Below, piece after piece: positions 7,691 through 16,500 of a stretch of DNA of 23,028 nucleotides. The notes below the pieces were generated by a model. It had not been told where the DNA came from. It made no database searches and saw only the letters and a list, made by a program, of their open reading frames with translations. The position numbers and the translations under genes were made by a program. Numbering within the stretch: the stretch's first letter is position 1; the number at the start of each line of letters is the position of its first letter. The DNA lies in the NCBI GenBank assembly GCA_045863035.1, contig BTUV01000044.1, forward strand, positions 1 to 23,028, written 5' to 3'. The DNA comes from H2-BAC3 sp045863035 (GTDB lineage: Bacteria; Bacteroidota; Ignavibacteria; Ignavibacteriales; Ignavibacteriaceae).

Positions 7691-8569
7691 TTGTCTGAAC
7701 AAATTCTGCATGTAATAGAACATGCGTTTTATGATACGCTCCCGGTTGTCCCCGTGCTTTTTGCCGTGTATTTTCTTATGGAATACTTCTGGCATAAAAA
7801 AGCGCTGGACCTTCTTACTTTTCTCCGCGTATCCGGCAAATACGGAGTTATTGCGGCAACGTTGTTTGGTCTTATCCCGCAGTGTGGCATGTCAGTTTTT
7901 TTCACATCACTTTACCTGAGTCGGAGAATTACCGCAGGCGCGCTGGTGGCAAATTATCTGGCCACATCAGATGAAGCAATTCCCGTAATGCTTGCAAACG
8001 GCGGACAGTGGCATACCATTCTCTATATCATTGGTATAAAAGTTCTGCTTGGCGTAACAGCCGGATATATCATAGATCATCTTATTACCAACAAACTTTA
8101 TGATGGTCCGGCAATTGAGGAAGAAAAGAAAGATCTGGTGCACATCGGCATGGAAAAAACCGGGTCAGAAACCGCAAAGATGATGAAGCACTCCATCACC
8201 CGCACGCTTGAGATAACCGCATGGGTTTTTGGCGCAACAGTTGCCCTTGGTCTTATTCTTGAATTTGCAGGAAGCGAAGGACCACTTTCTGCTCTCTCAC
8301 AATATCCGCTTATCGAAATTCCGTTAACTGCACTCTTCGGGCTGATACCCAACTGCGCTGCATCTATCGCCATCGCGACCGGATATATACAGGCCGGACT
8401 TTCTTTCAGCGCGGCTATTGCAGGGCTGAGCGCCGGAGCCGGTTTCGGTCCTATACTTCTTGTTAAGCAGGGTCGTTTTAGAAGTTCATTCAGAATACTG
8501 CTTTATACGCTTACCTCGGCTGTATCGGCAGGTTTAATTATATATATCCTTTCCATGATCATGAAATAA
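7691..8569 (+). CDS. Putative ten-helix heavy-metal exporter (ArsP_2 / 'putative manganese transporter' type)
   Basis: 292 residues, mostly hydrophobic. The two halves are related: GLIPQCGMSVFFTSLY at residues 60-75 and GLIPNCAASIAIATGY at residues 217-232, each with a Pro-polar-Cys motif inside a helix. A charged cytoplasmic loop (EEEKKDLVHIGMEKTGSE) at about 143-160 joins them. This duplicated GLIPxC plan is characteristic of the ArsP_2 family, annotated as putative heavy-metal or manganese exporters. The transported ion is not proven. The start is TTG because no ATG occurs before residue 30 and starting there would delete the first helix. It begins 70 bases after the FAD enzyme and ends seven bases before the hydrolase gene. 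Confidence 0.8.
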   Translation: MSEQILHVIEHAFYDTLPVVPVLFAVYFLMEYFWHKKALDLLTFLRVSGKYGVIAATLFGLIPQCGMSVFFTSLYLSRRITAGALVANYLATSDEAIPVMLANGGQWHTILYIIGIKVLLGVTAGYIIDHLITNKLYDGPAIEEEKKDLVHIGMEKTGSETAKMMKHSITRTLEITAWVFGATVALGLILEFAGSEGPLSALSQYPLIEIPLTALFGLIPNCAASIAIATGYIQAGLSFSAAIAGLSAGAGFGPILLVKQGRFRSSFRILLYTLTSAVSAGLIIYILSMIMK

Positions 8570-8576
8570 ATCCTCT

Positions 8577-9425
8577 ATGCTTATTGTTGAACGGGAAGAA
8601 ATTAACCTCCCACAGCATCTTCAGAAAATGATTGTCTCCGGATGGTCTGAAGATACCCTGAACAATACAGTCGTTGAAAGCATCGTTTATCTTTCTGACG
8701 GATATAAAGTTAAGGGTTATCTGGCTTATCCTAAGTATATACCGGAGGGAACAAAACTCCCCTGCATCCTCTGGAACCGGGGCGGAGCAAAAAGCCGCGG
8801 AGCGATTGACCGCTTTACCGCAAAAGGAATGTATGGTGAAATGGCACGCTGGGGATATATTGTGCTTGCATCATTCTACCGCGGCAGTATTAAAGGGGAA
8901 GGGGAAGAAGAGTTTGGCGGAGCTGATGTAAATGATATCATCAATCTGAAAAAAGCTGCCGAAGAGCTCCCCTTTGCTGATACCACCCGGTGGGGCATTG
9001 AAGGATGGAGTCGGGGCGGTATGATGACCTGGCTTGCCCTTCAGCGAGATCATGATTTTAAATGTGCGGTACTCGTCGGGGCGATTAGTAACCTTAAAGA
9101 ATATTCAGAGCGCGTCCCCAGTTTCAAGGAACACTATTATGCGCTTGTGCCTAACGGTGATTTTGAAGCTGAACTTGCAAAACGGACTGCGGTTAACTTT
9201 CCCGATGCGTACCCAATGGATGTAAAATACCTGATTATACACGGCGGTGCGGATGAAACCGTACCCGTCCGGCAGACATATCAGATGGCGGAACTCCTAA
9301 CCAATCAGGGAATCACACACCGCACCGTCATCCTTGAAAACGGTGATCACTACTTAAAAAATCAGCGCAAAGAAGTAGAACGCCTTAAAAAAGAGTGGTA
9401 CAACAAATACCTAACTGAAGTATGA
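8577..9425 (+). CDS. Alpha/beta hydrolase of the prolyl oligopeptidase (S9) type
   Basis: 282 residues, ATG start seven bases after the permease. An alpha/beta-hydrolase fold is visible: an oxyanion-hole strand LPCILWNRGG (61-70), nucleophile elbow GWSRGG with Ser145, acid Asp226 in HGGADETVP, and His258 in ENGDHY. The triad is complete. There is no N-terminal propeller, so this is the short, single-domain form, like acyl-peptide hydrolase or esterase relatives. There is no signal peptide, so it is probably cytoplasmic. The substrate is unknown and could be peptides or esters. The last codons (ACT GAA GTA TGA) lie inside a 7-bp tandem repeat, so the stop codon is supplied by repeat sequence and the original C-terminus may have been altered. 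Confidence 0.87.
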   Translation: MLIVEREEINLPQHLQKMIVSGWSEDTLNNTVVESIVYLSDGYKVKGYLAYPKYIPEGTKLPCILWNRGGAKSRGAIDRFTAKGMYGEMARWGYIVLASFYRGSIKGEGEEEFGGADVNDIINLKKAAEELPFADTTRWGIEGWSRGGMMTWLALQRDHDFKCAVLVGAISNLKEYSERVPSFKEHYYALVPNGDFEAELAKRTAVNFPDAYPMDVKYLIIHGGADETVPVRQTYQMAELLTNQGITHRTVILENGDHYLKNQRKEVERLKKEWYNKYLTEV

Positions 9426-9450
9426 AGTATGAAGTATGAATTATGAATTG
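9416..9450 (+). repeat. Five-copy 7-bp tandem repeat (TGAAGTA / TGAATTA)
   Basis: Three exact TGAAGTA units (9416-9436) are followed by TGAATTA and TGAATTG. The array starts inside the hydrolase gene, whose TGA stop is the start of the second unit. The same 7-base period with TGAAGAA appears at 22958-22978. Confidence 0.8.
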
Positions 9451-9476
9451 CCGGAATGACTCCGAAGAAGCCACAT

Positions 9477-9640
9477 AAAAATTGTGAATTTTGAATTGTA
9501 AATGGTGANNNNNNNNNNNNNNNNNNNNNNNNNNNNNNNNNNNNNNNNNNNNNNNNNNNNNNNNNNNNNNNNNNNNNNNNNNNNNNNNNNNNNNNNNNNN
9601 NNNNNNNNAAAAATTGTGAATTTTGAATTGTAAATGGTGA
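9477..9640. repeat. Identical 32-base blocks on both sides of the N run
   Basis: Bases 9477-9508 and 9609-9640 are the same sequence, starting AAAAATTGTGAATTTTG and ending AAATGGTGA. The repeat length is typical of a contig overlap or collapsed tandem copy. Confidence 0.9.
9509..9608. other. Assembly gap of exactly 100 N
   Basis: 100 undefined bases, the customary placeholder for a gap of unknown size between contigs. The true length and content are not known. Confidence 0.98.
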
Positions 9641-9650
9641 ATTGCCGAAT

Positions 9651-9733
9651 GACTTCGGAGAAGTCACAGGATGGTAGATAATTCAAAACCCACAAACGCC
9701 CCCGACTCCGGAGGAGTCGCAGGTTGGTAGAAA
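9651..9733 (+). repeat. Two REP-like hairpins with conserved GGTAGA tail
   Basis: GACTTCGGAGAAGTC (9651-9665) is followed by acaggatggtagata, and GACTCCGGAGGAGTC (9704-9718) is followed by gcaggttggtagaaa. Both have 6-bp stems around a GGA loop, with a compensating T-A versus C-G change in the stem. A degraded third copy lies at 9458-9472. The arrangement resembles REP/RAYT-style palindromic elements; no transposase lies in the window. Confidence 0.6.
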
Positions 9734-9770
9734 CCTTGTGATTTTTTTGCTCCTCTCACAATTCCCTGCT

Positions 9771-10391
9771 TTAGTATATATCCTTCAACATTGAAACTTC
9801 TTTTTCAACACTATCCGGAATCACCTTTGCAGCAACCAATCTGTTTGCGGAATCAAACACAATACCGCTTACATACTCATACCCTGAGAACAGATAATCA
9901 AACCAGAGATATTTTCTCTGGTCATGTGAATCATTCTTAGAGTTTAGAGTAAATCTCAGCGAACTACTCTTGCCAAGCTCCCCGAACCGGAGATCGGCTC
10001 TCGCCGGATCTCCAATAATATATTTGTTCCCTGAATAATCTAATGACAGATTGAGCTTCTCCTCTTTCATTTGTAATGTAAATATCCCCGCGTCCCGCGG
10101 ATGTTTTGCATCCGCAAACCAGAGCAATTCATCCATCCCCGCGAATCTGTGTTTCAAAAAATCCACCATTACAATAAATCCGGAATTGATAATCTTCTCT
10201 TCCTGTTCACGCAATGAGTCATTCAGATATAACACGCCATCCCCATAATACCCCGCTTCTGATATATACCCATCCGGCAATGTGAGTATCTCTTTTACTG
10301 AAACATCATTTCTCTTATCTTTCGGTATATTCCATATATTTGCATATATCTGCAAAAACAGCAGAGGCCGTTTTAGTGTAATCTTTTTCAT
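9771..10391 (-). CDS. Unrecognised 206-residue protein, third gene of the WD40-caspase operon
   Basis: 206 residues, ATG start seven bases after the stop of the second caspase gene, so almost surely co-transcribed. I do not recognise a family. The N-terminus (MKKITLKRPLLFLQIYANIW) has a basic start and a short hydrophobic stretch that could be a weak signal peptide, but it is too short to be sure. The rest alternates beta-like strands and charged turns (GNKYIIGDPARADLRFGELG, then SSSLRFTLNSKND) and ends in a charged helix. It contains no cysteine. Position suggests a partner, substrate or inhibitor of the proteases; that is inference from context only. It could also be an unrelated passenger gene. 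Its downstream flank is repeat sequence. Confidence 0.7.
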   Translation of the reverse strand: MKKITLKRPLLFLQIYANIWNIPKDKRNDVSVKEILTLPDGYISEAGYYGDGVLYLNDSLREQEEKIINSGFIVMVDFLKHRFAGMDELLWFADAKHPRDAGIFTLQMKEEKLNLSLDYSGNKYIIGDPARADLRFGELGKSSSLRFTLNSKNDSHDQRKYLWFDYLFSGYEYVSGIVFDSANRLVAAKVIPDSVEKEVSMLKDIY

Positions 10392-10398
10392 TGTAGCT

Positions 10399-13300
10399 TT
10401 ACCTGCACACCGAAACGGGAAAATCCTGATACATCATCCAGCTCATGGGATACTGCGGAGTAAGTTTATATTTTTTTTGAACTTCTTCTAATTTTCTCCG
10501 TGCATAAAACTCCATTTCCTTAACCAGCAACACTCCATCCTTGTCTAAATCTCCCATACAGCTCAAAGCTTCTGAGAGCGCATAGCTGTAGATACCCATC
10601 CCCAGCGATTTTAATTCTTTCGCGGAGCTGTTGCGGGACGAAGACGCAAGAAGAAACATACCGGAGCTTCTTGCGAGTGATTGAATGGCTTTTTCTTCCG
10701 CCACTCCGCGCATGGCGAATACCTCAACCGCACCCCCCGCCTGACATGCATCAATTATCAGAAGCTGTTTATTAGCTGCAATGCGCTTTGAATATTCTCT
10801 CAGTTCACTTGCTGAAATTCCTTTTGATATCGATACTGAATCAACCGCATACATATTTTCCATATCATGCAATACGAAATAAAAATCCCCGTCTCCTTTA
10901 TTACCGGTTTGAAAAACGCCATGCCCTGAGTAGATAAGAATAAATATATCCTGCGCCCGCGCCTGAGCCGATACCGAATCAAGCGCTTTTAAAATCTCCT
11001 CCCTTTTAGCTTCCTTATTAAAAATCAGATACTCTGTGCTACCGGCTGTATATCCGGCTGCACCCTGCCTGAATTTTTTTGATAACGTGCGAATATCAGT
11101 TGCTGCATTCTCCAGATTATACGCCTGATTTTTATAGTCATTGATTCCAATCCCCACTATATATAGTTTGCTTCTCGGTTTTGAGCCCTGCGCAAAATAG
11201 CTTTGCGAAACCGGGAGTGATTCTATTCCATTCAACGATGAGGCAATAACCGTAACCTGATTTGTGTCAGGGAGCAGTTCCGCTTCGAGCACAAACTCCA
11301 AGCTGTCCCCCTCTGCTGCTGCTCTTCCCGCGAACTCCCGTTCTGCCGCAAGTTTACCATTTACAAACAACCTCACCCATTTTATTCCACCCCCTTTATC
11401 AACCACCGAGAGATCAAACAGATGTTTTCCGCTTTTCAGTTTTGCGCTGCTCTTTGGCGAAAGAATCTGTCCGGCAGGGGGAAGTTTAAATAAAAACTTT
11501 TCTTGTATCTCTGCTTCACTCAGTTGCCTGAGCGTTCCCCTTAATACTTCCCCGACCAGAGAGGGGAAATAGTTTTCATTAAAGAATGATTCAAGAGGTA
11601 TTACATCAAAACCCTTTACAAAATGAAGCAGCTTCATCCCCTCCTGGCTTGCATCAAATCTGCCGTCCGGAAGTGTAACCGCCCAGTCAGTTTTATTAAA
11701 ACCTGTAACGGCAAATTCTTCCTTCCCCGTTTCAGTATTCCATATACGAAGCTGTCCCGTTGCGGTAGTACCGGCCAGAAGCCGGCTGTCAGGAGAAAAT
11801 GTAATTATTGCAATATATACCCCGTTATTATCAAACTTATGAACCAAACCCCAGTCGCTCGTGCTGAAAAGGTAAATTGCTCCTCCCACGGCCGCGACTC
11901 CAAGTGTTTTACCGTCAGGTGAGAAGTGCACATCAGTCACCACAGGATAATCAGTAGTAATCTTTTTGATCAGACCGCCTGTTTCCGCGCTCCATATATA
12001 CACGCAGGAGTCCTCTGCCGTAGTGGCTATCAACTGCCCGTCCGGTGACCAGGCGGACGCATAAATTACCGCGCCATGCGGTCCCAGCGAAAAAAGCGAA
12101 TCGTATGTATCTGCCCGGTACACACCGAACCGGTTCCATCGGTCCGCAAGTGCAAGACGTTTGCCGTCCGGAGAAACAGAGACTGAAAAAATCTCTCCGG
12201 GGAATGCCCCCTGCCGGGTGAATTCCTGTTTTGCAACAGAATACCGCAAAAGAGAAGAATCACTGAGACCAATATATATAACCGAACCATCAGGCGAAAA
12301 AACAGCACTGTTAGTGTTCCCTTGCGGTTTATCTGTCCGGCTTAACTCCCTCCCTGTCTCTTGCTCCCATATCACAACTGTTTTTTCATTAATGCCTGCT
12401 ATAATTTTTTCATCCGGTGAAACAAGTATATAATAGAACCCTTCCTTCCCGGTCGGAATTTCCGTAATGCTTCCGTCTGACCGGAAGATATTCACCCCTT
12501 GCATTAGTGACGCAACAGCAAGGTTATTTCCCTCTCCGAAGAAATCCATCGCGGTAAGATAACGGAGATTGGATTTAAACTCCTGCATCTTCTTCCTGGT
12601 CGTAAAATCAAACTGTATTATCGCCCCGTTTCCGCTGCCTGCATAGATGTATCTGCGGTCAGGAGAAATCATCAGCGAGGTTATCATTTTCCCTGAAACA
12701 GTTATGATACCCGCGCTTTTTTGTGTAATCTGATTCCATATCCCGGCGGTTGAATCACTTTGCTGTACTGCAAGAAAAACTCCGTCCGGAGAAAGCGCCA
12801 AACTATATATGGAATCAGCTCCGGTTTCAATTGTTGTCAGAAGGCGGCCTCCCCCGGCATCAAGAATATGTATATTTCCGCTGAGTGAAAATGCTGCATA
12901 ACGCTCATTTAAGGACATTACTAATTTACCGGGAATCCCGTCTGTGATATCATACGTACGCTTGCCTCCGAAACTCAGATAGTTACTCACTGCCAACTGA
13001 TATATACTACTGCCCGGACCCGGTTTAGTCAAAAGGAACCAGGTACTGTCCTCCACTGAAAATACCGATGAGGCCAGAGTTCGCTCAGATGAGTTTATCC
13101 GTACAAATGAAAACAAATGCTTCATTGCCTCGTCGGCCGGAGCATAACTTAAAGTATATACCTCTTTACTGAGGGAAGCAAAAATCAGGGCGCTGTCTTT
13201 TCCGAAAGAAAAATCATTAAATATTTTATTGGAGAGCAGTTTTATTCTCTTTCCTGATGATGCTTCCCAAAGCGCAAAACCTCCGTGTTCAGAAAGCGCT

Positions 13301-13599
13301 GCAACAAGCTGATTATCCGGTGAGACGGCAATCTTCATGATTTTACGGTTTAACCCGCTGAAGTTTCTGATCTGCCTCCCGGTTTCAGCATTCCAAAGAA
13401 TTACATTACCCAGCAGATCCCCTGACAGCACATATATATCCTTAAACGGCGCCAGCGCACTGACCGCCGGGGCGTGACCCGACTGCGGTACAAGCTCCGG
13501 CATCCGCTCCTGAGCAGAAATACTCTGTAAACCCGGAAGTACGGCAAGCAGCATGATAAAAACTTTTAGGATAACGGTAATCCTCTTCTGTGAAATCAT
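10399..13599 (-). CDS. Exported WD40-repeat caspase-family (C14) protease, second paralog
   Basis: 1066 residues. Signal peptide at residues 1-29 (VILKVFIMLLAVLPGLQSISA). Residues about 38-630 are WD40-type blades with repeated SPDG/SPDR motifs and W-N/S-xETG turns (LRIWNTETGKE, VYIWSAETGG), enough for about two propellers. A linker with LPDGRFDAS and a beta-sandwich region (710-805) follows. The caspase p20-like domain spans about 811-1000, with catalytic His893 in YSGHG and Cys952 in IDACQAGG, both present. An EF-hand-type loop DLDKDGVLLVKE lies at 1017-1028. Bacterial caspase homologs of this sort generally cut after basic residues, as metacaspases do; specificity here is not visible. Its ATG overlaps the previous gene's TGA (ATGA), with GGTGAAG upstream, so translation is coupled to the first paralog. 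Confidence 0.92.
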   Translation of the reverse strand: MISQKRITVILKVFIMLLAVLPGLQSISAQERMPELVPQSGHAPAVSALAPFKDIYVLSGDLLGNVILWNAETGRQIRNFSGLNRKIMKIAVSPDNQLVAALSEHGGFALWEASSGKRIKLLSNKIFNDFSFGKDSALIFASLSKEVYTLSYAPADEAMKHLFSFVRINSSERTLASSVFSVEDSTWFLLTKPGPGSSIYQLAVSNYLSFGGKRTYDITDGIPGKLVMSLNERYAAFSLSGNIHILDAGGGRLLTTIETGADSIYSLALSPDGVFLAVQQSDSTAGIWNQITQKSAGIITVSGKMITSLMISPDRRYIYAGSGNGAIIQFDFTTRKKMQEFKSNLRYLTAMDFFGEGNNLAVASLMQGVNIFRSDGSITEIPTGKEGFYYILVSPDEKIIAGINEKTVVIWEQETGRELSRTDKPQGNTNSAVFSPDGSVIYIGLSDSSLLRYSVAKQEFTRQGAFPGEIFSVSVSPDGKRLALADRWNRFGVYRADTYDSLFSLGPHGAVIYASAWSPDGQLIATTAEDSCVYIWSAETGGLIKKITTDYPVVTDVHFSPDGKTLGVAAVGGAIYLFSTSDWGLVHKFDNNGVYIAIITFSPDSRLLAGTTATGQLRIWNTETGKEEFAVTGFNKTDWAVTLPDGRFDASQEGMKLLHFVKGFDVIPLESFFNENYFPSLVGEVLRGTLRQLSEAEIQEKFLFKLPPAGQILSPKSSAKLKSGKHLFDLSVVDKGGGIKWVRLFVNGKLAAEREFAGRAAAEGDSLEFVLEAELLPDTNQVTVIASSLNGIESLPVSQSYFAQGSKPRSKLYIVGIGINDYKNQAYNLENAATDIRTLSKKFRQGAAGYTAGSTEYLIFNKEAKREEILKALDSVSAQARAQDIFILIYSGHGVFQTGNKGDGDFYFVLHDMENMYAVDSVSISKGISASELREYSKRIAANKQLLIIDACQAGGAVEVFAMRGVAEEKAIQSLARSSGMFLLASSSRNSSAKELKSLGMGIYSYALSEALSCMGDLDKDGVLLVKEMEFYARRKLEEVQKKYKLTPQYPMSWMMYQDFPVSVCR

Positions 13600-16500
13600 T
13601 TTACTTCACCGCAAACTGTTACCGGGAAATCCTGCATCACCATCCAGCTAACCGGATACTGCGGGGAAAGATTATACTCCTTTGTCAGTTCAAACAACCG
13701 GCGGCGTGTATATTGTTCAATTTCCCGGACATTCACAATTCCGTCCGAGTCAATGTCTCCCATACAGTTTATCGCCTCAAACAGCGCGTAACTGTATATA
13801 CCCATCCCAAGCTTACTAACCTCCTTTGCAAGCTGATTTTTAGCGCTTGAGGCAAGAAGAAAAACACCGGAGTTTCTTGCAAGTGCGTTAATTGCTTTCT
13901 CTTCCTGCATTCCCCTTAATGAAAAGGTTTCTAATGCACCGCCTGCCTGACAGGCATCTATTACTACAAGCTGCTTATTTGCTTTTATCCCCGCCAGTAT
14001 ATCTTTTAGTTCGGTGGAGGAAAATCCTCTCTTTTGCATTTCAGCTTCACCCCCGTACATATCTACCACATCATGAAGCACAAAGTAGAAATCTTCCCCG
14101 CCGGTTCCTTCTCCCCCCACAACACCATGCCCCGAATAGAGCAGAATAAACACATCAGAGGGCTTAATCTTTTTCTTTAGCCGGTTAAGTTCTTTCATCA
14201 GCTCAGGTTTTACTGCCTTCTTATCTGTAATCAGTTTTGTTTCTGTCCCGGCAAATACTTTCCTGCTTTTATCAGATATCAGCCCGGAAAGTTTTTTAAC
14301 ATCATTAACCGCACCCGAAAGATTATATTTGCTGTTCTTATAAGAATTAATACCGATGCCCAGTATATATAAACGTGATTCGGGTTTTGTTCCTTCCGCC
14401 ACAATCCGTGTAACTACCGGGGCTGATTCCATTCCGTCCAGATTATCAGCAGTCACGGTAATCACGTTTGTATCCGGAAGCAGCTCCAAGGTGAAGACAA
14501 AATCTTCTACATCAAAATTCCCTGCCGGTTTTTGTTCAATAAGTTTACCGTTATGAAAGAGTTTCACACTTCTGACCCCGCCTCCTCTGTTTGTTGCCTT
14601 TACAGAAATTCCGGTCTCGCCTGTTTTATATTTTCTGTTCTTTTCCGGGATGATTTCAACCACCGGTGAAGGTTTAATCTCTTCGATTGATTTGTTTGTC
14701 CCCTCAAAGGGTCGCATTTCACCGTTAACAACACTGCTGAGCAGCCCCGGCGTATAGTAAAGGTCGTAGTATGACTCAAGCGGAATAATTTCAGTTCCCT
14801 TTACCAGATACATCTGCTTAATTCCTTTGCGCGACCCGTCAAATCGTCCGTCAGGCATTACCGCCACCCAATCAGCGCTGTCAAGCGGAACAAGCTGCAC
14901 AAGTTTTTCTCTTGTATATATATCCCAGATTATTACAGTACCATCCATACTTGCGCTCGCAAGAAGACTATCCCCCTTAAAAAACGCAACACCCTCAATC
15001 CAGCCCTCGTGCCCGGTTAATTCTTCCGTTATACCTGAAGTAACATTGCTCAGATAGAGATTCCTGTCTAAATTTCCGAAAGCCAGATATTCCTTATCGC
15101 GCGACCAGGCAATCTGTCTCTGATAGGTATTGTTATCAAACAGGGTTGTAAGAAGATTACCGGTTAGCGCTTCCCAGATTTTTACCGAGCCGTCAACACT
15201 TGATGTAGCAAACATTCTGCTGTCTGACGAGAAGACTATATCCGATGTAAGTTTTTGTCCGTGAAGAATTTTTTCAACAGAGACAGAATCAAATTGCCAC
15301 AGAGTAATTGTTGAGTCTCTGTTCCCTGCTGCCAGGAATTTCCCGTCAGGTGAAAACGCAAAAGACTCATAATAAGCTCTCGGAGCTTTTACAAAAACAT
15401 GTGCTTCTTCTTTATCGGCATTCCACTGCCAGAGAACAGAGTCTCCTCCAACTGCGGTAATAAGTGAGCCGTCAGGAGAGTACCCCGCATCCGTAACAAT
15501 TGCCGCGGGACCATAATACTGAAAAATCGAATCGGGTTTTTCAATGATATATTCAACAACTCCTTTACTGAAAGTTCCTGCCAGCAGATGGGTTCCGCTT
15601 GGCGAAACGTCAAGCGCGCCTGTAAGGTCATACCGGGTAATGCGCTTCAACACCTCGCGCTCTGTAAGATTCCAAACTGCTATTCCTTTATCATCAACCG
15701 AACAGAGAAAATTCTTTTCGTTGTTGTATCGCAGACCTCTGATGCCCGAGCCCTGAGTAAGAATGAGCTCCCACTTCTGATCTTTATATACCCATATGCG
15801 GTCTGATGCACTACTGTAGGCAAAACTGTTTCCGTCACGTGAAAGAACAGGAAGCGAAAACATCCCCAGATTATCCGCCACGATAAAAGAAGTGTTCTCG
15901 CTCAGATTTACACCGCGTATGGTTTTATCCCATCCTCCGGTGAAAAGCATAAAAGGATTATCGGTTATAACAATATATTCAACGCGGCTTGTGTGAATTT
16001 TATCGCTGTAAATCCGTGAATTGTCCCGCAAATCCCAGAGTGTTACTGTGCCGTCCGCAAACCCGGCGGAAAGATATCTGCCGTTTGATGAGAGAGTAAG
16101 TGCCTCAGGGGTTCCCTCTACTGAATGAGCAATCTGGTAAGTTTTTTCTTCAAGAAGATTATATAAAAAAACCGCCCCTGCTTCAGTTATCCAGGCGACC
16201 TCCTCACCCCGCCTGGTTATGGCAATTTTACTTACCTCTCCGCCTGATGCAACCGCGGCAACAACTGAATCATCAGAAAGTCTTTGAATATATATACTGT
16301 CTCCCTCAATCAGAGAGACCGCGCAATGGGTTCCGTCATCAACCACCGCTTCACTGACTGTGCCTCTGAATTTGACGGAGCGAAGTTTCTTTCCGTTTCT
16401 TATGTCGAAAAGTGTGAGCTGATTACCCCATGCAAAACTGAAAGCAGTTGTGTCACCTTTGAGAAATCTTACATATCTGATTCGGTTATCGTTTAGCCGG

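Larger units (their letters stand above)
9451..9770. repeat. Mosaic intergenic repeat region containing the scaffold gap
   Basis: No gene is present. The region holds two near-copies of a unit beginning TGAATTGCCG (first copies at 9444 and 9638), each with a GACTYCG hairpin half, two identical 32-base AT-rich blocks flanking the N run, and a third hairpin at 9704-9718. A weak TTGTGA/TCACAA inverted pair (9736-9741 and 9756-9761) lies between the array and the next gene's stop and could act as a terminator for the minus-strand operon. Confidence 0.7.

Noticed and set aside
9771..10391. 206-residue protein as a bacterial gasdermin partnered with caspases
   Set aside because: It has no cysteine for N-terminal lipidation and no gasdermin-like N-terminus that I can see, and the neighbouring caspases have export signals, unlike known cytoplasmic gasdermin operons.
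11264..11572. Plus-strand frames of about 100 codons opposite the caspase genes
   Set aside because: They are antisense shadows of the long WD40-caspase frames, low in complexity and without homology features.
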